From assembly GCA_947359465.1 (NCBI GenBank), contig OX375883.1, positions 17,672,088-17,736,087 of the forward strand: a stretch of 64,000 nucleotides of DNA, given 5' to 3'. The first letter of the stretch is position 1. The number at the start of each line of letters is the position of its first letter. This document shows positions 21,600 to 31,288 of this stretch, piece by piece. Under the pieces are notes generated by a model, which worked only from the letters and a program-made list of their open reading frames with translations, was not told the origin of the DNA and did no database searches. The stretch is from Metellina segmentata (taxonomy: Eukaryota; Arthropoda; Arachnida; Araneae; Tetragnathidae). Both the position numbers and the translations under genes were made by a program.

Positions 21600-22586
21600 A
21601 TATGGCTCTTTTTAAAGAATATTGATAGATCGGTTTGGTTGATTTATCTGTTTTGTATTGGATGAGGTTGTAGCTGATGCTTCAGAAAAAAGAGGCGTTA
21701 TAGGTTGGTTCATTGAAGTTTTATGTTGGGCAGATGGCTTAAAAATAGTTACATCGGTTTGAGTTCCGTTAGTTTTGAAAGTTTTTTTTACTATTGAAGA
21801 GTAAGAAATTCCAGGTTTTGGGGTGCGATCATTAACAATTTTTCGTGCCTCCGGAAATGAAATGTTTTGCTGAACTTTTACTGTCTGAATTTCTTTCTCG
21901 GTTTGAAATTTAGGGCAAGACCTGGCAAAAGCTGGATGTTCAGCTTTGCAGTTTACACAGCAAAGGGATGATGTAGTACAGACATCGGTCTTATGTTCTG
22001 TACTACAGCATTTCACGCAGGTTTCTTTGCCACGGCAAGCTATGAAAGAGTGTCCGAATCACTGGCATTATAAGCAACGAACAGGATTGGGTATAAAATG
22101 TCTAACTGGGCAATTCATATAAGCTATTTTGACGTGTTTTGGTATAGTTGGTGTATTAAAAGTTAATATTAAATGTTTGGTGGGTATTCTTTGACCATTT
22201 CTTGAAATAAGGATTCTTTTTACAGTAATTACAGATTGGTTGGACAGGGTTTCTAGGATGTCTTGTTCGGTGTCATGTACTAAATCGGATTCTGAAATTA
22301 CACCTCTTGATGAATTTAAGGTTTTGTGGGGGGTAACAGTCACCTCTATTGAACCGACAGATTTAATTTTTTGGATGTTTAATGCCTGTGATCTATTTAA
22401 AACTTCAACAAGTACATCTCCTGCTAGGGTTTTTTTTATGTTTTTAGTCTCTCCTACCATTCCCAGTATAGTTTTATGGAGTAAGATTGCAGATATATTT
22501 TTTAGATTACCTTCGTTACTTTTCATAATGAAAAATTTTTGCTCCGGCATATTGTTATTATTGTTTTTATAACTGATTTGCTCCAC
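21600..22586 (-). pseudogene. LINE ORF1 (gag-like, zinc knuckles)
   Basis: The minus-strand frame encodes an N-terminal RNA-binding-type region (VTPHKTLNSSRGVI..TVKRI..RIPTKHLILTF), then three CCHC-like knuckles: CLxCQxFGHSFIAC (with two stops inside), CVKCCSTEHKTDVC and CVNCKAEHPAFARSC. These are followed by the diagnostic EKEIQTVKVQQNISFPEARKIV. This is the nucleic-acid chaperone of Jockey/I LINEs. It lies directly upstream of ORF2 in the same orientation. Confidence 0.88.
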
Positions 22587-22619
22587 TGAAGGAGAAGTTG
22601 AGTTTTGGTTTTCAATAGT

Positions 22620-23245
22620 TGAATATTAAATTTTCAGTCCCCAGCGGCACCACCCACCATGGAGTCCACTGTACCGGTGCTAGCCAGGGACTATACGAAC
22701 CCAACTCACCCCTATGGCTGCCCTAAGGAGCCAGTTGGTGAGCAGGTCCTCAGTCCTAGCAGGATATACCTACAAGCCGATCAATGTACTGGGACCAAAG
22801 TACACTTCCTGTTTATCCGAAGCAATGTATTGGGGCGTTATGTTGTCCCTCAATCACCAGGATAACCCTTTCCGAAGACACAGGTCTCCACGCTCGGCAA
22901 ACACGTGAATGATATAATCCCCAAGAGGAGCTAAAAGCACAGACTGGCGAAAAGCTTCTCAAGGGGAGCCCTCACCTCCGAAAGGCAACCACAACGAGGG
23001 AGGAAGAGAAAACAAAAAGCAAAGGGTAAAGGAGAAGGACGAAAGGGAGAGATCACTCATGTACCCCGGGGTTGTAAAGCCCGTACAAACCTAAAGAAGG
23101 AATGAATGCCCCTGGGGGCACGAGGGAGGAAGGAAAAGCAAAAAGCAGAAGGGTAGAGAAGAAGAACGAAAGGGAGGGAAGATCACTCAGGGTTTTATGG
23201 CACAAGGTCCAAGAACGGACAAGCTGCGCCAAACGCAAGATAAAA
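22620..23245 (-). mobile_element. LINE 5' UTR with two monomers
   Basis: Read on the minus strand, two ~130-base units each hold GTGATC-TYYCCYCCCTTTCG, CTTTTTG-TTTTC and CCCCCAGGGGCAT. They are followed by the leader up to ORF1. Such 5' monomers commonly act as the LINE promoter. Confidence 0.65.
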
Positions 23246-23394
23246 TAAATAAAATCAATGTAAATATAAAAACATTGTAAAAAGGTAGTCTATTTCTTGC
23301 GCAAGAAATTAAAAAATAAAACTGGTGTGATGCAATGATTAAAACATACTTATCAACATGATAAAAATATAAAATATTTAGATATAGTGAATGA

Positions 23395-23920
23395 CTAAAT
23401 AAAGTGAAAAAAGTTTATAGCGTTTAAAAATTTAAAAAGATTTGGATGGTGATTTTCTCCAATCAAGTCTTGTAAGTTTAAAATCGGTTTATTAAAAAAG
23501 TATTGACGATGATAATTAAAACCAGGACAATCAATCAAAATGTGATGAATTGTAAAAGGAACTTCACACACGCTATTTACAGGCGCACTCTCTCCAAATA
23601 AAATATGCCTATGGGTAAAACGCGTGTGTCCGATACGTAGTCGATTAAGAATGACATCGGAACTTCGAATGGGTACTGATGGCCATAATGAGAGTGATGA
23701 GTGGATGCCATGGAGCTTGTTAAGATGTTGTGTGCCCCAATCATTGCGCCATTCGGTCCACACAATTTCTCTGACAGCTTGTCGGAGGTCACTGTATGGA
23801 GCGCGAAGACTCAAAAGTGTAGCAGCACTTTTTGCTGCGTCATCAGCCCGCTCGTTGCCTGGAATCCCGACGTGGCCCCGGGGTTGTGAAGCCCGTACAA
23901 ACCTAAAGAAATGCCCCTGG
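23395..23920 (-). pseudogene. RNase H tail of a second LINE copy
   Basis: On the minus strand: RGHVGIPGNERADDAAKSA (end of RNase H), then NRLRIGHTRFTHRHILFGE and HILIDCPGFNYHRQYFF, the usual C-terminal zinc-like region of this LINE family. It lies upstream of the 5' UTR of the element at 19.1-23.2 kb in the same orientation, so it is either the 3' end of another copy or a rearranged piece. About 60 bases at its edge match the 5' UTR monomer (GGTTTGTACGGGCTTCACAA). Confidence 0.85.
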
Positions 23921-24317
23921 GGGCATCAAAAAAATGTGTTAATACAGATGTTGAACCTGATCTTGGTTAGGTTATTTTTTGAAAATTTGGTGTGATAGGT
24001 ATGCTTTTAATGCTCAAATTAAAGGTTCCTCAATGTATATATTAGACCGAAACGTATATATATTACTAGCAATTTTGTTATGCGAGATGTGTTTACTAAT
24101 GAACAAGTGTGTAATGAAATGGGTGGATGCCGAAGTTTGGAGAGAGTGAGGGTGTCAGTTCAGATGTTGCCCTGTCAACTGACCGCGGTTCAAAATTATG
24201 TGGTGATCCACCGGCTGGTCGTCCCAAAGATTGTTCATCGGTTTCAAATTGTGATTGGTAGAAGACATTTGTCTTGACGTTTATTTTCGATTAAGCATAT
24301 CCTCATGACCCATTCTT
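23921..24317. other. Unassigned repeat-like sequence
   Basis: Contains CAACTGACCGCGGTTCAAA and GTGGTGATCCACCGGC, which resemble a dispersed arthropod repeat, but I cannot define its ends. CTCATGACCCATTCTTGAAAT near 24302 also occurs at the start of all three R1 units. No gene is supported. Confidence 0.35.
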
Positions 24318-24400
24318 GAAATTCGTCCACCAACCGATATAGTGGTTAGCTTCTGGATCGAAAGGTTCTCGGTTCGAATACCTGATCAAGGCCATGAATG
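24318..24400 (+). mobile_element. tRNA-derived SINE-like pol III promoter
   Basis: TAGTGGTTAGC (24340-24350) fits a tRNA A box, and GGTTCGAATACC (24371-24382) is a near-consensus B box at tRNA-like spacing. The sequence does not fold as a complete tRNA. A SINE head is the simplest reading. Confidence 0.5.
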
Positions 24401-24533
24401 GTTGTTTGCGGTTGTCCGCAAGCGTATGGTGGTACACCATGATCCCCTCCGCCCTCATTGGAGTAACATAGAGGGCGCATGGGATGAATATATAAAGGTA
24501 TTCACCAACTACTTTAAAGTCGTTTGATAAAAG

Positions 24534-24865
24534 ATGGAGCACACAGTTCAAATAGTGGGGAGTCTCTATTCCAACTCATTTCCAACTACCAAATTAGATG
24601 CCGAGATTGCATCGGTGAAACTCCACTTAAATGTGCAATCGACCAAAGTGAATATCTTGTGGGAAAATAATAACCTGGACGATAATTGTATCCAATTTTT
24701 AAAACAATTTGGAGACCAAAAGATTGACAATGTATGGTTTCTTGATTTGGATAAGTGTACCATCCCAGAGTTGACATGTTAATAGTAGCGAGTGAAATTT
24801 ATTTGAACATGATGAATACAGTGAAGAAGGTTTCTCATGAAATTACCTCAGCAAAATAATCCGGT
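24534..24865 (+). CDS. Unrecognised small protein, possibly frameshifted
   Basis: ATG at 24534 (MEHTVQIVGSLYSNSF) gives 82 residues of balanced composition with LDAEIASVKLHLNVQ and NVWFLDLDKCTIPELTC. It stops at TAA (24780), but the +1 frame stays open as LIVASEIYLNMMNTVKKVSHEITSAK to 24858, so a one-base loss may have cut the protein. No family is recognised. Confidence 0.35.
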
Positions 24866-25001
24866 ATTCAAGATATGATGGAAGATCGAAAGGAGTCGTA
24901 TCCTGAATTCGATAATATATATATATAATTTTATATTAATAATCTCTGAATTCTTAATGTTTCTGTAAAACAAGGTTTATTCTATTTTCAAAGATGATGT
25001 A

Positions 25002-25354
25002 ATATTTCTAAAGTTCTAGTAATGCTTAATCCCTTCTGTCCCATGTAGACAGGTCGAATTCCCTGTCAGACTTTGAACGTCCTCTGTCTAGAAGCATTGA
25101 GCCAATAAGAGTCATTTGTCACACCCTAATACGTGACGTAATATGCCGTTATAAGGAAAAACCCTTTTATCATCTCTTCTGGAAATCCCCATTTAAATAT
25201 CGTTGCACGCCTGTAATCCCTCTCTTTCTGATCAGTACCATTCAATAACGATGTAACATGACCTAGTTCCCTTCCTGCTGGGGAAACTGCCACGATGATG
25301 TTTCAATAAAGACCTTTTGTTTAACTTCGCCTGCTTTCTGAGTCCCAATTTACA
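25002..25354 (+). mobile_element. LTR of a Gypsy-like retrotransposon
   Basis: Starts TGTAATATTTC. It contains an ATTTAAATA TATA-like box (~25190), GATCAGTACC (initiator-like, ~25229) and AATAAAGACC (~25304), and ends TTTACA at 25354. TCTGGTATCCAACTG follows at once, as a primer-binding site does after the left LTR of Gypsy elements. No gag or pol follows, so only the LTR and a few bases remain. Confidence 0.5.
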
Positions 25355-25559
25355 TCTGGTATCCAACTGTGTCCGGATGTTATTATATATATATGCACAC
25401 ACACACACTCGCTATCTCCTTTTTCTATGTAGTTATTATTATTACTGTACTATATACTCTCTTTACTTGTTTATGCAGTTATTATTATATATTGTTTATA
25501 CTAGCCCTCTCTATTTTTTTAGTGATCTATAAAACATGGTACTCTTTTTGCAATTCTTC

Positions 25560-26330
25560 TACAGGTGAGGTACGCCTTTTGCACTGAACACAATTTGCTT
25601 TTACATTGTCTACATGGGTAATGGAGATTTTCCTAATGATCGATGCAGTCACTTTTGGAAAAAAACTCGTCTAATCTCGGTGCTACTTTATTACACTCTT
25701 TAAAACGTTTACGACTGCACCAATCCAGTCGCGTTCCATTTCCATCTTCACCACGAACCAGTTGGCATCGAGTACAACGACACAATTGACTTCATCGATA
25801 GCTACTGCCACGACTCGTTGAATTTTTTTTCGTTGCAAGAGGATGACAAGTATTGTCTACAACGACCCGACTACATCATAGTAGCAATAACCTAACCATT
25901 TTATATAATTTAGTCTACGAGGACTTTATTGGGGATAAGAATGATAAGCCAAGTAAGGTGAGAATGAAACGCCACCGCCACGACTACCTCATAAACACAT
26001 GTACAATCCCGCTTTTTTTATTTTATATTCGTCTACGGGGACTTTGATGGGAGACGAATTAGCGTAGGAATGCACGCAACCGTCCCGACATCATAATTAG
26101 CCGTAGCAAACCTAAGCCATTTATTATAAATTCGTCTAATGCGGGGACTTTATTGGGATTACGAACAAAGTAAAGGGAGAATGAAACGCCACCGCCACAA
26201 CTACCTCATAAACAAGACACCAAACCCTTTGTCTTGTAAATAATAAAAAATATGTATTTTCCCAAAAGACAATTAACGTTTTGTAATATTTTTTTCCAAT
26301 TTCAGGGATATATGAAAAACAAACCCGCAA
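25560..26330 (+). repeat. Diverged ~200-base tandem units
   Basis: Two to three units share TCGTCTACGGGGACTTTATTGG, GTGAGAATGAAACGCCACCG and ACTACCTCATAAACA (about 25905-26030, 26025-26120 and 26125-26230). Before them is a (TA)/(CA) microsatellite near 25385. Reading frames here are low-complexity and not called. Confidence 0.5.
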
Positions 26331-26339
26331 TTGGAATCA

Positions 26340-26881
26340 GCAATTTGGAAATGGAGGAACAACCATTGCCGATATACACACCGATGAATTAAAAAAAACG
26401 GCGACAATAGCAGTGGCGACTCACGTACAAATGTTTTTTGCACTATTTACATTAGCGTTACCAGTTTCTTTGACTTTCGACGTGATTAAAATGCGGTTTG
26501 CAGTTAAAACGGTTTGCAGACGAACCTTTCGACGATGTGTTTAACGATGAAATACATTAACAATATAGTGAATACAATTTGGAAACTCATGAAGTTTTAC
26601 ATTTCTGCATTTACTGTAACGAATCAATGGTAAATGACACGACGTGGGGAGCGTCATTTGCAATATTAGATGTCCTATCACATTTAGAATGCGGATTCGG
26701 ACATCGAATATTATGGGAAACGACACGTGAACGAAAGTGGTGCGACAATTGCGTCAGAACGCCTTTCTTCACAATATACGAATATGATCGATGCAGACAG
26801 GAATATAACTTCCACAACTCGAGGGTGCAAATCGTCGATGACTCTGATTACAAACACACAATAAAGGTTAGTACAACATAA
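26340..26881 (+). pseudogene. Cys-rich (zinc-binding) viral-type protein
   Basis: After a TTTCAG at ~26305 one frame is open (GIYEKQTRNWNQQFG) to a stop near 26540. A second frame from ~26567 encodes FCIYCNESMVND, HLECGFGHRIL, KWCDNCVRTPFF and YDRCRQ, with repeated CxxC pairs that look like two zinc sites. The last ~150 bases are repeated at 57379-57530 just before R1C. No ATG opens the cysteine-rich frame, so a break or an upstream exon is likely. Family unknown. Confidence 0.45.
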
Positions 26882-27029
26882 ACCGATAAATTAATATATA
26901 TATATATATATATATGTTTTTTTTTTTTTTTTTTGGGGGGGGGGGGTGAACCTTAAATCTGTCATGGGCGAAAATCCTCATGTTGGGTGGCCCACATAGC
27001 TAACATATTCTCATGACCCATGCTTGAAA

Positions 27030-27066
27030 TATGAAATATATATAAATGTGCTCAAAATTTTCAGAT
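27030..27066 (+). promoter_or_regulatory. TATA and initiator of R1 units
   Basis: ATATATATAAATG followed 25-30 bases later by TTTTCAGATTC. The same pair is present in R1B (~55391) and R1C (~57656). Confidence 0.45.
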
Positions 27067-27119
27067 TCTCCTCTCTAGGATTTCAAGTATGTCTTCTTCC
27101 GAAACTTCAATCTCTTCAA

Positions 27120-27778
27120 ATGGTACATATATCGGATAGAATCTCACCAGGACCTAGTTACAGATCAAGTTCACGGTCAAGGTGGCTACCCCATTTCAGA
27201 AGATCCAAATCCAGATCCAACCGTCGATATAGATCATCAGTCAAATCCCAGCGTCAACATCATTCTAAAAGTTGCAAGACTCATAAGCATAAAAGATCTT
27301 TAGAACCATTAGGTAATTATTTTTTTATGTAAATTATTTACAATAGTGTATAAATTACCTTAAAAACGATGTAATGTGACGTTGAAAATCACTCCTTGAT
27401 GTTGAGAAGGGAATTAGGAGTATTATTTAAAAAATTCTATTGATTCTAACATAACTTAAATTTCTTTCAGAATCCAATTCCAACTGGGAGTATTATTTTA
27501 AAAAATTTCTATTGGTTCTAACGTATAGCTTACATTTCTTTCAGATTCTCATTCAAATGCAACTCCGCCGACTCTAACTGAGATGAAGGGTGTGATTTCA
27601 TTTATTCCAAGGAATGGAGGATATCCTGTAGTTGTCGATATAGAAACGCCTTATCCACAAAGGTCTGAGGCTGAGATGAAACTATTTTTCGCGTCTTTTC
27701 TTACAAGGAATGGAGGATATCCGGTTGTCTATATAGAACCACCTTATCTGCGGGGCCAAGGTCTGAAACTGAGATGAA
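27120..27778 (+). CDS. Arg/Ser-rich protein, two exons (R1A)
   Basis: ATG at about 27121 (MVHISDRISPGPSYRSSS). It continues into an RS/RR-rich stretch like those of splicing factors or nuclear-targeted proteins (RSKSRSNRRYRSS). A GTAATT donor follows LEPL near 27313, and a TTTCTTTCAG acceptor ends at ~27543; the phase is kept (split GAT codon). Exon 2 reads SHSNATPPTLTEMKG and then carries 20-residue repeats with NGGYPVV[VY][DI]IExPY to a stop at 27778; further decayed repeats follow to ~27870. Copies B and C have ACG for the ATG, and B also lacks a base. Confidence 0.45.
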
Positions 27779-27990
27779 GGGTGATTTCATTCCAAGAAAT
27801 GAAGGATATCCTGTTGTCTATATAGAAACGCCTTATCTGCCGTGCCAAGGTCTGAGACTGAGATGAAGGGTGATTTCATTCCGAGAAATGGAGGTTCCCG
27901 ATTCCCGTGCCAACTATCCTCAGAAAGACTCGAACCGTCCGCTCAGTTCAGACGTCTCTGCTGTGTTCCATATTAGTTTTGGATTTCGCG

Positions 27991-28890
27991 ATGTCAAAAA
28001 GAAAAAGGACATTGTTGACGGACGAAGAGATTTGGAAACGAGTGAAATTTGTCTTCAATCCAATCTCGCCTATACCATGCTCACCGATGCTTCCTGCGTT
28101 TAAATTAATCAAGACCTATACGGAGGTCCCCGATTCAGACGACCCGAGTGAGTTGGAATTTACTCGGAACCTTCGTCTGGTCGTCGGGGGATCTCATTCC
28201 CTCTCCTAATCCTCGTCCTGCTGCCGTCAATATATCTTCGTTTACCACCGCCGATGTCAATGCTCCACTCAAAGATATTTCGTCTACTACTACTGCTGCT
28301 GCTAATGCTGTGTTTGAACTTTCTTCTCCCAATCCTCCAATCGAAGATATTTCGTCTACTATAACTACTAACGCTGTGTTTGAACTTTCTTTTCTCAATT
28401 CTCCAATCGAAGATATTTTGTCTCCTTCTTCTCCTGATAATGCTCCAATCGAAGATATGTCGTTTACCACCGCCAATGGTCCAGTCTTTGAACTTTCTTC
28501 TCCCAATCCTCCGGTCGAAGATATTTCGGCTAGAACTACAGCTAATACTGCTTCAATTCAATATATTTTAATTGGAATAGACTTTTCTAAAAAGCCCATC
28601 GTTCCTCCGAACCTTTCAAAATTGGATCCTAGGAGAATATTTATGACCAAAAAATTAATTCGGGGCCTGAAAACTGAGTTGATGAAGTGAACTATTTTCA
28701 CTGCACTCGATACCAAAACGCTGCTCCCTGCTCCAATTGTTCGAATATGATGTATGTATGCAAAAAGACCCCATGCAACCATCGTTTTCACTACAACTGT
28801 CTAGCTATGTGGAGACGTCGATGCGATACCTGCCTTGAATGTAAAGAACCTTTGGGACAGAGAGGTATTGAAATGCCCATCTCTCTCTGA
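27991..28890 (+). pseudogene. PIEDIS-repeat RING-H2 protein (R1A)
   Basis: ATG at 27991 (MSKRKRTLLTDEEIWKRV). The frame changes near 28190 to a stretch with repeated NPPIEDIS/SPIEDILS/APIEDMS units (four in ~120 residues). It changes again near 28686 to a RING-H2 domain: CSNC, then C-N-H-R-F-H-Y-N-C, then CDTCLEC. The ending is QRGIEMPISL. Such small RING proteins act as ubiquitin ligases and are frequent in large DNA viruses. Both frame changes are at the same places in R1B, so they predate the duplication or reflect splicing (GTGAGT at ~28149). Confidence 0.6.
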
Positions 28891-29082
28891 CTGTTTATTC
28901 ACGTTCTCGGTTATGTTTCTCGCTTATCATTCCGCCAGCCGTGAAGACCATAGTGGACTCTATCTATTGGGTGATATAATACTCACATTATGTTTCATGT
29001 ATCTATCGACTCCTATGTAAAGTGTTTTTTTCATATTATGCTTCATGTATCTACTGCTATGTAAAGTTTTTTTTTGCATATT

Positions 29083-29466
29083 ATGTGTCATATTATGTGT
29101 ACGCTGTGTGGGAAAAACTTGTGTTTCACCCAGTGCCGAGATGATACCTTCAACGTAGAGACGCCGAGATATTGTGCCGGACACAATATAAAGTTATCCA
29201 GATGCGAGCATGCGTTCCATATTGCCTGCATAGTGCCTCTGTTGAAAGAACAAGGGAAGAATCTGGAGGCCATCAAACCTCACGTGGGAACGACGCGGGA
29301 ACATGACCCCACCATCAAATGTTGCCCGAAATGCTCGAAAACGCTACCCTGGATGGACATTTTCAGAGTAATGGACACTGTGGACGTTTTAATCATGTCG
29401 GCTTTATATCACCCAAATGGTTTGGGGCAGGATAAAGTGGAGACGGACGAAGTTTGGCACGTGTAA
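29083..29466 (+). CDS. Second RING-type zinc-finger protein
   Basis: ATG at 29083 or 29092. It has CTLCGKNLCF, then CAGHNIKLSRCEHAFHIAC, then CCPKC: the C3H2C3-like spacing of a RING finger with an expanded middle. 125-128 residues, open to TAA at 29466, with AATAAA ~55 bases later. It is only in the A region, directly after the R1 unit. A ubiquitin-ligase role is inferred from the fold only. Confidence 0.65.
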   Translation: MCHIMCTLCGKNLCFTQCRDDTFNVETPRYCAGHNIKLSRCEHAFHIACIVPLLKEQGKNLEAIKPHVGTTREHDPTIKCCPKCSKTLPWMDIFRVMDTVDVLIMSALYHPNGLGQDKVETDEVWHV

Positions 29467-29900
29467 CATCTTTTTTTGTAATAATCCCAATGTAATGTAT
29501 ACAATTTCTTTTGGTTTTAAATAAATTGATTTAAAAAAAACCCGTGTTTTTTTTTAATCGGATGGACGTTGGTCTTTGACATGTCCAAAAAAAATGAGTC
29601 TGCCCAATTTCCCAATTACGTCGACTTGGAGAAGTCGAGTAGAGTTTGTCAAGTATTACCGCTTAACATTCTACTAAAAAAATCAATTTCTATTTTATTG
29701 CTCCTAGTTCAAAATCTCCTCTTTCCAATGGTAATAGAATAAGAGGAAGTTTGAAAATTATGCACTTCACATCTGACACGGCCTTTCAAATGTAAACAAA
29801 CCGACATTTCTAATCTCTCAACAATGTATATTATTTTCGATAATCAGTAATAATTTAGTTTTTTTTTCTAACTATTTTTATTAATTTTACCATGAGTTAG
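29467..29900. other. AT-rich spacer
   Basis: Poly(A) signal, A and T tracts and AT-rich sequence after the RING gene. I see nothing else. Confidence 0.5.
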
Positions 29901-29904
29901 CTTT

Positions 29905-30550
29905 TCTGAGACATGATCTGACTAGGATAAATGTTGGTTTTCTGCACGATATGCAACAATCTGTCTGGGCAGAATATTTTTATTTACGTAACTTAAATCC
30001 AAATCACGGCCTTTGTCCAGTTGGGAATGAAAGCTGGTGGAAATTTCAACGTGCTAAAAGAGTGATGTGTATTACCATGATAAACACACACATATTGCCT
30101 TGCCTTATACTGCCTACATTTTGAAGAGAATTAAATCAAATTTCAGAGACTTGGTGAATTGTTGAAAAAAATGTGTTCACGGAAAGACCTAAATGAACAA
30201 TGTGATTTGGACTCGCGTTCCAAAAAAAAAATGTGTTTGTAACCATCCAAAACTGGGAGTGTTTGATGCAGTGGAAATATTATAAAGTGCTATACATTAT
30301 CTAGAGCAATCCATTTTATACAAATTTTTAAGAAAACTAGACAAAGACCGTGTTATCGACGGAGAGCGAAAACTCTCCGAATAGTAAAAAGACCCGCCAT
30401 AGAAAGAAAAGCATAAAAAAATTGAATGTATTAAAAATGAAAGAGATCACCCTTTATATAAATCAGGATTTCATTAACGGTAAATTATTTATAAAAATCC
30501 ATTTTTCTCAAAACTTAAGATTGAGGCCCCATTTTCTCAGAATCTACTGA
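29905..30550 (+). pseudogene. Remnant of a widespread arthropod repeat gene
   Basis: In one frame VGFLHDMQQSVWAEYFYL is followed by NPNHGLCPVGNESWWKFQRAK, then stops, then weak matches, and finally TESENSPNSKKTRHRKKSIKK (30361-30430). WAxYFH..PxHxLCPxGxxSWCxFQ together with a basic C-terminus is a pattern I know from multicopy, possibly transposon-derived proteins of arthropods. Several stops and shifts make it a relic. Confidence 0.4.
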
Positions 30551-30559
30551 GATTGTAAT

Positions 30560-31285
30560 GGGGTTCCAACAAGACGAGGTCACGCCGTCAAGGCCATCGA
30601 CCTCCAAGTTGGAGCGGGACGTTTTCTCCCCCCCCCCGGGTTGAAAGGAGGGGGGAGAATAAGAGTAAGAAGCGTCTGTTAGCGGTCGTACAGATAGCTC
30701 TATTTTAATTCTAAATAAAAGGTTTGGGCCTTATATTTTAGATGGAGAAACTTCAGTGGCGCAGTCTGTAACGATGAACTTGCCGGGAATGAGAGGTGAG
30801 AGTTTTGATTGGATGTGGCTCTTTTCTTTTTTTCATTGTAAGCGAGAGAGAAAACCCCTATGGTTTTCGCGTGTCTCATTGAAACATCAATTTCTTTTTA
30901 CTCTGAATGTTAGGTACATTTGCATCATTGCAATTTGAAAAGAGTTCATATATATATTTTAAGTCAATGATAATCTCTCTTCCATTTTCAAGAGCATCAT
31001 TGCTCATATATTATTAAAATTCATTTTAGGAGCATCATTGCTCATATATTATTTAAATGTTATTGTAGGAGCATCATTGCTCGCTGACGCTACTCGGTTA
31101 TTTTAAAAAAATTGTAAATTAGTTGTACATATATAGCTCCATTTTAATTCTAAATAAAAGGTTAGGACCTTATAAATTTAGTTGTGCCCTTTATTTGAGA
31201 TGGAGAAACTTCAGTATGACTTAATATTTTTATGAGATATTTGTGTTATATCTCTAAAAAACACGGGCATTTTTTTGAAAATTAA
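30560..31285. repeat. LTR-like and short tandem repeats
   Basis: A C10/G6 inverted tract at ~30630 and a ~60-base motif with CTAAATAAAAGGTT and GATGGAGAAACTTCAGT at ~30705 and ~31140. The first is followed by TGGCGCAGTC, which could be a retrotransposon primer site. Between them are three ~45-base units each with GAGCATCATTGCTC, a small inverted repeat (30990-31090). No gene is supported. Confidence 0.5.
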
Positions 31286-31288
31286 AAC

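Larger units (their letters stand above)
26900..29040 (+). repeat. R1 repeat unit, copy A
   Basis: Begins with (AT)n, a T17 tract and a G13 tract. It continues through CATGGGCGAAAATCCTCA, a TATA promoter, the SR-rich gene and the RING gene. Nearly the same 2-kb sequence recurs at 55287-57378 and 57541-59090. Copy A is the only one with the ATG of the SR-rich frame. Confidence 0.85.

Noticed and set aside
22659..22908. Plus-strand frames around the ACCATGGAGTCC start
   Set aside because: They lie antisense to the LINE 5' UTR and have no protein-like features.
25317..25587. Two overlapping ~70-residue hydrophobic frames
   Set aside because: They arise from TA/CA microsatellite and pyrimidine-rich sequence.
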